From: Lateolabrax maculatus
Taxonomy: Eukaryota > Chordata > Actinopteri > Acropomatiformes > Lateolabracidae
Assembly (NCBI GenBank): GCA_031216445.1
Contig: CM062213.1
Coordinates: forward strand, 5,667,501-5,731,500
Length of the DNA: 64,000 nt
Reading direction: 5' to 3'
Shown: positions 49,750-61,620 of the stretch, one piece after another
How the letters are laid out: the number at the start of each line of letters is the position of its first letter
How positions within the stretch are numbered: position 1 is the first letter of the stretch
Translations under genes and position numbers: made by a program
The notes under the pieces: model-generated
What the model saw: the letters and a program-made list of their open reading frames with translations, nothing else
Told to the model about the DNA's origin: nothing
The model's database searches: none

Positions 49750-52700
49750 GGGTATGTATAGGTTTGGCCAGGATTCCCATCTCCTGTTCTGTGATTAAAG
49801 GACCAAACTAATAAGCTCTGTCTCGTTGGGAACCTGTGTGGGGCTGGGAGAGACCTCAGAAGCCATTAAATTGCAAATCTGTAATAATTTGCTGAAGGCT
49901 TTCTGTCCAGATCATTCCCTGGGCTGATTTGTGCATTGAGGTACCGCTCTGAATGGCCAAGCAAAAACCCAGCTGAGCCCACCGGCTAGCCAGCCAAGTC
50001 AGTCTACTGGAGGCCACACTCTGGATACACACAGGTCCATATTTACTTTACAAGAAACCACAGTGCAAACTGACAAACAGTGATTTTCATTAAATTTGTG
50101 CCTGCAATCTGCGCAGAATTACTGCCTGATTTATGAAGGCAGCAGATAATCATTCAATAAGCAACTAGACCAGCCCTCCGAGTGAAGGAGAACTTAAAAG
50201 GCATAAAAAGGTGCAGATAGTGGTCTCAGGTGTCTTTGATCAGCAGAATCAAAAAAGAAATAAAAATTCAGTAATGTGAAAATACGTTCAAGTTAAGTTG
50301 AGTGTTGCCACACTGTTCTATCTGTACTTTGTTTGGCATAAAAAATATAAAAAATTGTCAACCATTGTGTTTGTTTGCCATTGTCTACTGCTCTCTTTTT
50401 GTTATACGTTGTTTTTTTTTTACTAATTCAATTCAAATGTTATTGATTTCTGTAGAACAGGAACATTTTTCTCCCAACCGCCTCAGTCATGTGTTGCTGC
50501 TTCTGAAGTAGATATTCTTCTCCGCAAAAGTGATCCTCGCAATCTGCATGAAGCTGCTTTATCCAGCAGAAAGTCATCATTCGCACTTATGTTTTCTCCA
50601 GCCATCAATCAAATCACCACACCACAATAAAAAAATGTATTAAAAAACACCATGCAGTCCTGTTGAAGCATATAAAGCTGAATTTTTCTATATAAATAAT
50701 AACCAAGGATGTTTTTTTTTCCAAACTTGAGAAACTTGCTGTTTTGTCATGAATATTTGATGTTATAGAGAAATGCTTATGATTTGAAATCAAGTTTTCA
50801 GGGGCTTTACATAAATCAACACAGAGGAGTGGGGACTTATTACATGCATGTTGTGCATCACATGACAGGCAAACTGCACTCCAGGCTGGTTTCTCTGTGT
50901 TTGAGTTGAAAGACAAAAGGCTTAGTAAATCTGGTCGTCACTGATAATGATGGAAACACACACATATAAAGTAACAAACTAGTGTGCTCCAACTAATGTC
51001 AAGTTGATTAGATTAGCAGTTGTCTGGAAGGCCATTTCATAATTTAATTCTGTGCCAATAAACACTGTAGCCTTCAACTAGCTTGTCAGAAAACCAAAAA
51101 AGATTTGGTGGTCCTCGAGCATCAACAGCTAATCAGATTTCTGTGCTTTTATGTCCTTTTTCCAAGAAATTCAACAATAATTCTTAGTAAGTAAAAATAC
51201 AGCTCTATAAAAGGTGTAAAGACAAGATCAGGGATCTTTTATTTGAGTTACTTGGAATACTGGAAATTACTTCAAAACAAAAATCGTTTGTCCAGACCAA
51301 AATCTGCAGATATTCAACCTCTCAGCTGCTGTACGATATGCAGAAAGAAGTTATTTTGTACATGCATACTCAACTATTCTTGCAGACGCTAAATACACAA
51401 AAACTTCAATACTATATTCTTGCACTTTCACATTAACATATTGAAATACATGAAGAAAAATGGAGGAGCTAACATACACAGAAAAAAACCTGTCCCATTA
51501 ACATGTTGTCAGAGATCCTTCTAACATTCAGGGCACTTGCTTATTTACCCCCGGGGTGGCTGGGAGCTGCAGGGGTCTAATTCTGCTCCCATCCCAGGAA
51601 GGTCATTCCTTCTCGAGCCATGATGACCACAGAGTAGTGCTTAAATCTGGCAAAACGGAGCCTATAAATTACAGCAGAGGACGGAGGGGTCAAAGCCTGG
51701 CATGGAACTGGGCCAGAAGCTATCAATCTGCCGGGGCCAGCGAGGGCGACATCTGTCTCTGGGACTCCCTCACTCTTTCTACTTGTCTCTCTGTCTGCTG
51801 TTTTCCTTTCCTGCTTTTCAGTGTTTTCTTTTTGCGGCCCTTGCCTCTTCCTTCTCGCTCCTTTAGCTCACTCTGTGCCTGTCATTGAACGATCTCTCTG
51901 TGCCTCCATTTTTAGTCTGCACCTCTTTTTACAATCTCCGCTCCCTTTCTTGTATATCGCTCTGCCTCTTGATATTCTTTGTCTGTCTTTGTGTGCAACC
52001 CCCCACCCGAACTCTCTTCCATGGATCTCCCTCGCCTCTTTTCACGCATTCTCTTACATCATCCCTGTTTCAACATCTCTCTAATTCTCCTTCCCTCTCT
52101 CCCTCCCTCTCTCTCCCTCTCTCTGTCTTGAGCTCCTTGTCGTTTTACGCACTCTTGCACCATCTCCCTCTGCAGCGATATGTTTTGGTCTATCTGCTCT
52201 CCAACCAGCAGGCTAGGATAAAGCCTTGATGTACTTTCCCTCAATGTGATGCCAATATGATTTGAATGGTAATATCTGCAAAAGGCACTGATCTGCACAG
52301 TTTTTGGGGAATGAATCTGGAATGATATGGACCCAGTGGGTATCTGGAAACAAACAAATTCAAAGCTGATCAGTTGCCTTATGTCATTCAGAACTGTGCC
52401 AACAAAATATATTCCTTAAATATAAAATGGGACAATTACAAAGCTTCTCTGAACTGAGTTGCAAACTTCAGATGTTCCTCTTGCATCTGTTAAAGAGAAG
52501 TACTGGTTTAAATGTTGGATGCTGACTCTGGGAGTCAAAACTTGTCAAGCCTAATCGACAACATTTCTTTTTGGTTGATGCTTCAGCGTGTTTCATCAGA
52601 ACATCTTCAATTACATCTGGTACCCAAACCCTCGAAAACTTCTGCATGACTTATTAATCCTCCTCCATTTTCTGAATCAAACTTGGCCTTGAATAATTGA

Positions 52701-53650
52701 GAGAGATCTTTGAAAAGCCCTAACCTCCATTCCCACCTTCCTTTTACAAGTCAACGTGGTGCATTTTTAATTGGGGTACATGAAATAGGCATGAAGGGAG
52801 ATGGGGAGAAAGTGAATTGAATCAGGGACACTCAAACCTGGCAGTCATCGCACAGCACAGGAGATTGTATGCATGCATACAGAGAAGGCTAAATATGTGT
52901 CTTGCCTGACAAGTCACACATACTCAACAATCTTTGACATGCTTTCTGTCTGGGACAAATAGTACACGGCTCATGTAATCCCTGCTTTAGAGTATCCAGC
53001 AGGCAGACCCAGATACGCCACTTCGAGTTATGTTCAGCAATTTGGTTGAGAATAAACATCAATTCAACTTTCTACGAACCATAAATCTCCTAAACCGAAT
53101 GATTTGTTTAGTGTATATGAGCCAATTGGGTATGGGCTAAAAAGGTAATTGGAAATACATGTTTCACTGGTTGGAGAAATCTTGAGGGCTTATTACAGTA
53201 TCTGTTTGCAAGGTAATAGCAATGATTTGCTTTTTTGTGATATTTTAACATAACTTGACCTTGAGAACAATGTTAGAAATTGTATAAACAGAAAAAAACA
53301 TTAAATATTAGATGGAGTTTGAAATGGAAAAAAAAGACATTTGGAGCCGAATATGTAACAAGAATTAATGCTTGCTGGATATGCATTAATGGGCCACTGC
53401 CACAGTTCCCTGTGACAAACTTTGGCTCTATTTTTCATTTTGCTGCTGTGTCATGCTGCTATTTCCTCATGGAAAGCCTCTGCAGTAGAGAGCTGCAGCT
53501 GGACACATTTTCATGTGAATACTGAGGGTTCAAGTCAGGTTTGGGCCTAAAATATAAATATTATACTTAAACATTAAAATTTACTATGGAGTAATGGAGT
53601 ACTTTAGCTACCAGTAGGGCTAACATGCATGGCACATGCAGTACTATTTT
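49750..53650. other. Intron 1 stretch without recognised genes
   Basis: AT-rich sequence with a CT-rich zone at 51770-52140 (purine-rich on the transcript). Open frames through the CT zone are low-complexity. No transposon recognised. Confidence 0.6.
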
Positions 53651-53661
53651 CTACTGAATAA

Positions 53662-53701
<40 letters not shown>
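53662..53701. repeat. (CA)20 microsatellite
   Basis: Uninterrupted CA run; UG on the transcript. Confidence 0.95.
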
Positions 53702-53702
<1 letters not shown>

Positions 53703-56036
53703 TATATCCCAAAATTATGCACATAAAGAGATGAACACAACAAATATACAGAAAAAATGTATACACATCCGTATAATCTGAATACTGTCTGTATACTGTA
53801 CACATACAGATATTGGGCACGGATATTATAGTATTCCCTATCATAAAGCCTCCCGACTGTGCAAAGCTTGATAAAAGGAGCCAGGAGCTCTAATCCAAAA
53901 GGCAAAAAAACACCAGTTTCAAAGTTCACACACAGAGGAGATGCATAACCTTTTGACTGGTGAACAAAGGAAATGGCGTTTAAGCCTTTTACACTGAACA
54001 ACTACATATGGAGCATGGTGCCCGTGTGACTGCATGGCACAGACAAGAAATCCACAAATGGAACAACGTGGTATATATGTAAGTATATGGAGTTAAATAA
54101 CAAAGAGACAGAAATCACATGTAGTTCACTATGGGGAGTACAAAACGTTGTGTTATGGAAGCAGCATGAGTAAAACTACATGAATATGTTTGTATTTATC
54201 ATCACATTATAATCATCATGCTCTAACCAAATCCTGAAATACAGTGAATTTTTAAGAGATCCCCACAGGAAGTTCTATTATTAGCAATGAAATTATCAGT
54301 AGAACAAAAGTAAAACTCTAACACAACATGTAAGACTTTCCAACATTTCAAAAGTATTGCATTCTCCATCTCAAGAACCGGCCACCGGTATTTGATGCAG
54401 GAGGGCTTGGAAGTGGTATTAAACGTAGCTAAAAGATTGAAGAGGCCTAAAGCGTCAACTTTTTAAAAATTTAACACAAAGCACAATAATACTTAGCTGA
54501 TGCAAGAGCCTTGAAAACAGAAAATATTTACCTCTCCACGGAGCATTTGTCAAAAAAAAAAATCCTCTGGAAGAATGGTACACTGGGGGAATGAACATGG
54601 CAATAGGAAAGCAAGAGCAAAAAGGAAGCCAGTGCAATTGTTTAGCCTCTCTTTATGGAAAACAAAAGGCCAAATGTTGATGAAACATTTAAGGCAGACT
54701 TTATTTTAACTCTGCTCTGGGCTATCGGCCGAGGAATTTAACTGTCAAAACAGTCGCTGTACGCATACATTTTTCAGAGATGTTTTTCAGCTTAGAAATT
54801 GTTGGTAATATTATGGATCACTTTTTTCTTCAGTATATCAGAATATTGATATCCGAGTCTGGCTCTGGCACAGTCAGTGGTGTTATGGCAAAAATAAAAT
54901 ATTACACGCCTGGCTTTGGTTCTCTCACCAGAGAATTAATAAAGTAGAAAGAAAGAAATAAGCTGCTATCTATCTATCTATGAAAATTGTTGAGATCAGC
55001 AGCCTCTCCAACCTGTAACGATGGCCACAAATCTTCAGTATTGTGTTCCTCCACAGGTCAGCACTGCCGTCCACAGTGAGCCATGACTTTGGCATGTGGA
55101 ACCATTATCTACACACTGACATATGCTGACTGGACCATTTTACTGTATAATGCTAGCCGTGCATGTGCTCCTGAACAATTAACACAAAGAGTTTTCTATG
55201 AAGCAAATGAAGTATGTACATGGCAATGTAACTACAATATTTTAATTTTAATTGAAAGTTATTTTAAATGCACGGCACACTTTAAACCCTTGTCTTTGTT
55301 ATTAGTACACATATTATTGATATACTTCATATACACTTATAAAATTATACATTTACTTGTATCTGTGTTCATCAAACTGGCAATTCAGTCTTTAGGGAGT
55401 GAAATGAGATGAACATGTCGGTACAGTGATCCCTTTACATTATCTCTCTCTCTCTCTCTCTGTATGTAAAGGTCAATGGTTTTAATGAGAGGACCTGCTG
55501 AGGTCGGAGGAGCCAGAGGGCTCCACCTCGCTGACAGACCCCATGACTCCAGACCTGCTGTTAGGATGCTAATCCTTGCAGGAGCTCCATGAGCGCTCCC
55601 TGCTTCGACTTGGTGTGGTCATCTCTCACTGTGACTAACTGGCTCCCTGCTCGGCCATCAGCCGTCCCCCATCTGACAGTCCCATCCAATAATAATGGAC
55701 AACAGAGGCAGTGCTGCCTTGACAACGGCCCTCCTGACAAATTAGGCTGACTGTACTCCCCGCTCTGGCTCCGCCTCTGGTTTCCCTCTTGTTGCTTGGC
55801 AGTTCTGGGCTCTGCCAGGACAGGGGTGGCGGGTGCGGTGTGGCGCTGGTGGTCGAGTGTACTTTGGTAAGAAGCGACCTCCTCTTTGACACATGTTGCC
55901 TTTCTCCCTGACAAAACACTCAAAATCGATTGCGATGCGCCTTCATAGAATCGGGGCACAATGTGGGGCCTGAGCGCGCATTCTGAGCTGAGCTGAGTAG
56001 AGGATTCTGGGCCAGGGAGGCGAGGAGGAGCACATA

Positions 56037-56037
56037 A

Positions 56038-56064
<27 letters not shown>
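56037..56064. repeat. (CA)14 microsatellite
   Basis: UG on the transcript; a second, 11-unit CA tract follows at 56208-56229. Confidence 0.95.
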
Positions 56065-56068
<4 letters not shown>

Positions 56069-56207
56069 CAGAGATGCACACACACACTCATCCCAAACCC
56101 AGTGCGAGAGGAGGAGAGAGAAGGATCCCACAGAGAGGATGATGCAACGAGAGTGAAATTTTTCGGCCGGAACACATGCTGCATTAACGCAGACCTGCAG
56201 GACGAAA

Positions 56208-56229
56208 ACACACACACACACACACACAC
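56208..56229. repeat. (CA)11 microsatellite
   Basis: UG on the transcript. With the T27 run at 56273-56299 and the CA tract at 56037 it makes a low-complexity cluster. Confidence 0.95.
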
Positions 56230-56272
56230 TTCTTTCTCTCTTTGTTCAAAGCCAAATTTGGTTTTATCCTTG

Positions 56273-56299
56273 TTTTTTTTTTTTTTTTTTTTTTTTTTT
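56273..56299. repeat. T27 homopolymer
   Basis: Plus-strand T run of about 27, A-run on the transcript. No retrocopy is seen beside it. Confidence 0.9.
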
Positions 56300-57337
56300 C
56301 GCAGGCGGTACTCCTCTAATGGCAACCTGTAACACCTAATTGCCTGCAATAAAACACAGCATGGGTCTTTCATGTTTTTGGCATCGTGACTTCCTGGCCT
56401 CACCAAACACGATGAGTCCAATGATCTGTTCTGAACCTGCTCCCCTGACACATTCAGTTAAAAGGGCTGACATATCAAAACCATAGGCGTTCAGAGGGAA
56501 CCATAACTCCCTTTATGACCTGCACAGATTATAGCCCCCATCTGTAGCATAAACCATCTGCAGTATGGGTAAATTTAAACAGGATTACTATTGGTCATTA
56601 CACTGTATCTCCACTTGTTTGATTTCAAACACATTAAATCTTATATGATCATATTCTCAAGTATTGACATTAAATTATAAAATGGTTCAACACCCAAGGT
56701 ATTATCATTAATAACCCCAGTTCTATCATTACAGTGAACTAGTGGTGTCTTGTTTTGAAAGCAGATAACCTGCACTAAAGACCTGTGACATTTTGTATAC
56801 ATCTCTTGCCAGGTCAAAATGGACTATTTGGCCCACATCTAAATTAAGTTTCAACACCTGCTTTGACTTTGAGCAGCTCTCTGGCTTTGTAACTACTTTA
56901 ACTGTCTGAGCTCATGGCGAGAGCTGTTGCTAATGTATTTAGTTTGACCAAGGACAAATATATTACTCGAATTAATTTACCACCAAATGAAACAATGGCA
57001 GTAAAACAAACTTGGTGACAGTTGCATTTGCATTTGCTTGGAAAAACGAAGATGTAGACAATAAAGGTTTGGTCGGGAACACAGTGCTGCCTGAAGATGT
57101 GACAGCAGTAAACAACAGATAACACCTTCAGTTATTAAATGTTTTCCCCATATCATTACAGCTCAATTGCCCTGGTGATTATTACACGGAATCAGGCTGA
57201 TGAATAGTGCCAGCAATCATATCTACACCTTCTCCTCTTGAATAGATCCCCACCTCCCATGCTGCATTGCCAGAGAGAAGAGAAAGAGAAAGGGCTGGCT
57301 CTTTGTGCTAGCCGTGCCTCTCAGCCCCGTTGTGCTC

Positions 57338-57371
57338 GGCAGCAGCAGCAGCAGCAGCGGCAGCAGCAGCC
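57338..57371. repeat. (CAG)n/(CTG)n trinucleotide repeat
   Basis: About ten cag units with one cgg interruption on the plus strand. It reads CUG on the celf4 pre-mRNA, in intron 1 about 2.9 kb after exon 1. Confidence 0.95.
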
Positions 57372-57541
57372 GGTGACCATTATAAATGGCCTCTATTAGC
57401 ATGGCTTGGTCGCAGAGGGGAGAGAAATAAAATCATTGGGAGAATGTAGGCCTGCACTGGTGTCCCTGCGCCCGCTCCCAGCCTCTGCAGACCCCAGTCC
57501 CGTGCTCCCCGCCTCCCCGCCCCCTCCACCCCTCCATTTCA

Positions 57542-57982
57542 AGGGGACAGAATCCTAAAGACTAGATTACGAGTGATACATGGAGTCATTATGGGGAGGG
57601 TTATGGCAATAGTATCACAGGCACGGCTGACAATGGCTATAATAGGGGTCTCTTTCTTCAGAGGTAGCATTACCATAGCAAAAGCTGTTTCTTTAGGCTT
57701 GTTGATGACCAGCAGAACAGGAGGGCCTTTTATTACCTGCCGTAGCAGAAAAAGCTCTGTATTATCTAGCTGAAAACCATGCTTATTTCTTTGTAAAAGT
57801 GCCATGTCTCTTTGGGTAAAGTTAAATGAATCCAACAGTATCCCCAGATGAGGCATTACATTGTTAGGGATGACAGTTTCCAAGTGTGTGCCATTTGAAG
57901 AAACAGCGGTAGGACAAAACTGAAAAGGAAATGGCAGTTGATCATCTACAATCTCCGGATGAAGCTGAGGCTTTGTGCTACC
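57542..57982 (-). other. 147-codon open frame in celf4 intron 1, function unknown
   Basis: On the gene's own strand a frame stays open for 147 codons and is not low-complexity (contains HLGILLDSFNFTQRDMALLQ). A good acceptor-like sequence (ccatttccttttcag) ends at 57920. No ATG begins the frame, and I recognise no protein family. If an exon beginning at 57919 were spliced directly after exon 1 (phase 1), the frame used would be different and would stop after 18 codons. It is therefore either a chance open frame in conserved DNA or a poison exon. I do not call it a gene. Confidence 0.25.
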
Positions 57983-60266
57983 TTAGCCATTATCCAACAT
58001 GATGCACTGTCACTGAACAGGCGACGTGTCAGTGCAAGTACATAAAGTGAAGACAAAGGGGGGAAAGAGGGAAAGCAAAGAATGCAGTGGATCAAGCAGA
58101 GTTAATGAAGAGGAGAAAAGATGGAAGAGAAGAATAGAAGAGGAGTTTTCTGGTGGGCAGTTCTATAGACTTCCCTCCACTGGAGCATTTCACACCTTAA
58201 AGGGTCATCTTGCCCCCGGTTTGACTCTTTCTACTCTATGGCAGGACCCTGAAAAATGCAATGCGCTGAGGGAGAAGGGGAGAGGGAAGAGTAGTGAAAG
58301 ATTTACATGTACATACATAAATGTACATTTGCACAAAATGTAAAAAAAAAAATTTTTAAACCACCAAAATGGCACTGTTGAGTTAATTGTTTTTCAGCTG
58401 CTCGTTGCCAACAGTGAGCCGGATCTTCTACATAAAAATCCAGGAAAAAGTCTAACAGAAGTCTAAACGGCTTTCATTTTACAGGACACAGAAAAATAGA
58501 TACAGCATATTCAAAATAATTCTATATTTGCTTGTAAGTGTATTTACTCTCATCTAAAACTCTTGCTGTGATAGTTTACCATACCTTATTTATGTTATGC
58601 TGTGTAGTCTTCAATAAAACCAGTATGGTGGCAGTGTACACAGTCAGTCACTTTGCCTGATATTTGTGGGACGTGCTCTCTTTCCCTGCTAATTTGGGAA
58701 TCTTCCGTGGAAACCTCAGGAAGGTGTTAGTTCTCTGTGGAGGGAACGCGGCCTACGAGCAGCTTGCAGCGAGCCAGTGAGCTGGTGAGCCGGGGAGTAG
58801 CCAGTGCCTCCAGCTAGTTAAAATATGAGCGCAGCGGGGGCTCGCTAATGAAAGCGGGGGCCCAGCCCGGGAAGCAGGGCCGTATATCGCGGTGAGGAGA
58901 CAGTTCTTAGAATCAGCTGGCGAGCCGTGCCTATAGTTCTGGGGGCCACTGGTGATTAACTGTCCAACAGGGAGCTGCTACTACAGCTGGGCTATTAATA
59001 AAAGATACCCCCCCTTCTTCCCTTCTCCACCTCTTTGGTTTCCCCCATGCCTACAGTCTCCGCCCTCTGGAATTATTTGTATATCATAATCATTTCCTGA
59101 CACATGGTGCATGTCACACATTGTTTAGATGGGGGAGAGGGGTCTTTAAAGGGGGAGGAGGGAGCTCCCAAACCATAGCTCATTCTTAATGTACTTTGCT
59201 CCCCTGGGAGATGTCCTGCAGGTACAGCCGATCAATTAATGACCTCTCATTAGATGGTGATTTGCAGAGAATGACCCTTCACTTCAGAGAAGAAAATAAA
59301 ATACAGGGCTAAAGCACCAAAAAAAAAAAAATACAAGGCTGGACGTTAATATTACACTAAAAGGCCACGCAGCACTGTTACTCCAAAAGTTTATGATAAT
59401 TCACTGGCATCATTACTGCATCAAAGGGACCTGCTGCGTATCAGTCAGGGTCACACTGGAAAAAGTTATAAAAACAGACCTTGGTAATAAGCTGTACATG
59501 GTTAGAAAGTTTGAAAATCAATTGAAATATATTTCTGTGCAATTTACATTTGTATTTTGTAGTTTCATTTTCAAGGGGGGATAAGTCAGATCAGCAAAAG
59601 GCTGCACGAAAGTAGGACTATATTCACATCCATAGGCCCACTCTTCTCTTGTGTTGCTCACGCACACACCCACACACACCCACACACACACACAGAGTTA
59701 CGGGCAGCAGAGTGAACGGTGCTGCGGGCAATCAAACAGCCTCCACGCTATTGCAACGTGAAAACGTGAGGTTAACGGCCTGGATTTAGCACTGTAGTGA
59801 ATGAAAGCACGTTTACAACCGCCGGACTGGATGCGTGGATACTCCCGTGCACACTGCTGCTCCTGGTCTCACCCCGCACACATTCACGCCGTCGTGACTC
59901 CCGATTCGTGACACTGTCGTGCTTGGATGTGTTTGCTCAATAAGGTACAACATGATGCGCTGAATTGGACAATAAATGTCAAGTCTAACAAAAGAATAAA
60001 AATTCCTTTTTTTTTTTGTCTCTTTTCTTTCTTATTTTTTTTTTTTTATTTTTTATTTTTTGGGTGCCACAAATCCCGACAACAACACGCATAAAAAGTC
60101 GTTAAGCCTTACAGAAAATTGCACAATTTGCCAAACAATCGTGCTAGTTCTAACCCTCAAATCCTGCATAATTTAGGACCCCCACTCTCACCAACGTGTG
60201 CCAGATTTCACACCGACAAAAACAAGTAGAGCCATAGTTGTCTCAGAGAATCTGGGCATCACCCAC

Positions 60267-60543
60267 CTTTGTGCATGCCCGTGAAGCGGTCCTTCAGCAC
60301 AGTGAGCTCGTAGATCTTGCCGAACTCCTCGAAGAGGGGCCGGAGGTCCTTCTCGTCCAGGTTGCGGGGGATCTGACCGATGAAGAGTTTGATGGCATCG
60401 TGGTCCTTCATGGGGATGGTGGCCGGGCAGCCCACCGGGCTGTGGCTGTGGCTTAATCCGTTCACGAGCCCGTTGGTGCTGGCGGAGACCACACCGACAC
60501 CGTGCACCGAGCCGTCCACCTGCCCGTTGGTTAAAGTTGCCAT
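60267..60543 (-). CDS. celf4: celf4 exon 1 (coding part): N-terminus and first half of RRM1
   Basis: Encodes residues 1-92 plus the first base of codon 93 of a CUGBP Elav-like (CELF) RNA-binding protein; the family regulates splicing, mRNA stability and translation, and CELF4 is mainly neuronal. The start ATG at 60543-60541 is the first in-frame ATG, with A at -3 and G at +4 (strong Kozak). Residues 1-44 are Gly/Ser/Asn-rich (begins MATLTNGQ, contains NGLVNGLSHS). RRM1 begins near residue 48 (MKDHDAIKLFIGQIPRNLDE) with RNP2 LFIGQI at 53-58. The MATL start, NGLSHS segment, FIGQIPRNL and DRFTGMHKG favour CELF4 over CELF3/5/6, which carry FVGQIPR with other residues. The exon ends AAAG and is followed by donor gtgggt, leaving phase 1. 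Frame and length (277 nt) fit exon 2 exactly. Whether this fish keeps one or two celf4 copies cannot be seen here. Confidence 0.96.
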
Positions 60544-60850
60544 CTTCGGACCGGCCAGTGAGTTGGGATGGGTACGACAGCAGCAGATGGTGAGGGTGGA
60601 GAATCGTTTTACGGTGAAAAAAAAAAAAAAAAGCTGGTGGAAGTCTTGGTCAAAATTTGGTTCCGAGACCAAGCCGTGCCAGAGCTGATTCCGCTCCCGT
60701 CCTCTCAAAGCCAATATTTACACTGATGTGAAAACACATGTAGCATTTGGCGAAGACGCATATCAAAAGCGCGCAATGCCGTTGGTCCCGGTGGAGGCTT
60801 TGATTCCTTATATTTATGTCCTACCCAATAACTCGTTCATTGATTTCATA

Positions 60851-60924
60851 AAAAGAGAGACAGAGAGAAAGAGAGACAGAGAAGGGGGAGGGAGAGAGAG
60901 AGAAGAGAGAGGGAGAGAGAAAGA
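60851..60924. repeat. GA-rich tract in the celf4 5' region
   Basis: Reads CT-rich on the transcript strand, about 310-380 nt upstream of the ATG. It could be a CT-element of the promoter or part of the 5' UTR. Confidence 0.8.
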
Positions 60925-61194
60925 CCAAGAGCGTTCACTGTCTATTTACACCCACGTTCCCTCGTCCCAGCTTCTTGGCACCCTTTTCTTTTTTTTGCAT
61001 TGAGGAGTCGGTATGGGTGTCTTCTCGGTTTAAACGGACAGGACCGGCTCACTCCCCGCCACAACGGTGGGGAGGTTTGAATAAAGGGGCGCCGCTAGAA
61101 ACTCGGCTCGCGTCAAACCCAGAGTCCCCCCTCTCCCCCCCCCGTTTTCTCTTATGTGAAGACCAAGTGGTACATTCCACCGAGGGGAGAGGGT

Positions 61195-61204
61195 CTATAA
61201 ATAG
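61195..61204. promoter_or_regulatory. MEF2-type site (or plus-strand TATA) upstream of celf4
   Basis: ctataaatag is an exact match to the MEF2 consensus CTA(A/T)4TAG and lies about 650 bp upstream of the ATG within the CpG-rich zone. MEF2 factors act in neurons, which fits a neuronal gene. Read on the plus strand it also resembles a TATA box, so it could drive divergent transcription. A ten-base match occurs by chance at modest frequency. Confidence 0.35.
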
Positions 61205-61467
61205 AGAAATATAGAGAAAACGCTCCTTTGTGCTCCTGCTCAGAGCAAACATCAGACGCGCGCTGCTTCGTGACCGACGTGCACACTGCTCTTATTAACA
61301 CCCGACTCACTGCAAAATAAACACCCGCCCGTAGGTGGGGTGTGATTGAGAAGGTGGGTGTCGCTCTCGGGGAGCTTTGATTTCGTGCTTAAATCACATT
61401 TCTTATCATTTTTTATTTATTTTTTTCTTCCCCCCCCGGACGCTGTCCTCCTGCTCTCCTCGCTGGT

Positions 61468-61488
61468 GGACAGCTCCGCGGTGCTGAA
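61468..61488 (+). promoter_or_regulatory. RE1/NRSE-like site, one perfect half
   Basis: Contains ggtgctgaa (61480-61488), an exact right half of the REST/NRSF element in reverse orientation. The left half is poor; only a few positions such as tcc fit. REST represses many neuronal genes outside neurons, so the location in the celf4 promoter region is plausible, but a half-site alone binds weakly. Confidence 0.3.
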
Positions 61489-61620
61489 GTCCAGCCCCGC
61501 CGGCGGAGGACTCCTCCGGGCGGGTTACGGCTGCTCGTCGTTGCGGGGAACGAACGCAGGTTATCGCACCGCGCTGTTAGCTGCCTCTGCCATTTCCAGA
61601 AGTCGTGCGGATTAGATGAT

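Larger units (their letters stand above)
39307..60266 (-). other. celf4: celf4 intron 1 (about 21.0 kb)
   Basis: Starts gtgggt after exon 1 and ends tttcag before exon 2. It interrupts the Gly codon of RNP1. It holds microsatellites, GA-rich tracts, a G17 run, a CTG/CAG repeat, a MITE-like repeat near 46.86-47.09 kb and several unique, GC-balanced stretches (40.74-41.0, 47.68-47.98, 57.13-57.98, 58.74-59.26 kb) that look like candidate regulatory DNA. I see no second gene in either orientation. Confidence 0.9.
60544..61620 (-). promoter_or_regulatory. celf4: CpG-rich promoter and 5' UTR region of celf4
   Basis: Upstream of the exon 1 ATG, CpG dinucleotides become frequent, especially 61020-61120, 61250-61290 and 61430-61615, in contrast to the CpG-poor introns; this is how a CpG-type vertebrate promoter looks. 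The 5' UTR proximal to the ATG contains a U16 run (plus-strand A16, 60617-60632) and, further up, a CT-rich stretch (plus-strand GA, 60851-60924). I cannot place the transcription start. No convincing minus-strand TATA box is visible, consistent with a dispersed CpG-island start. Confidence 0.6.

Noticed and set aside
55561..56451. Minus-strand frames of 166 and 127 codons
   Set aside because: Much of each comes from UG and poly-A tracts. No recognisable domain and no supporting splice pattern.
60544..60714. In-frame N-terminal extension of the celf4 exon 1 frame
   Set aside because: It begins at a TTG, passes through a run of Phe codons from the U16 tract, and has no ATG. The ATG at 60543 has a strong Kozak context and matches the CELF4 N-terminus.
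61194..61204. TATA box for celf4
   Set aside because: The TATA-like reading is on the plus strand, opposite to the gene. Kept only as a MEF2-type site or a possible divergent promoter.
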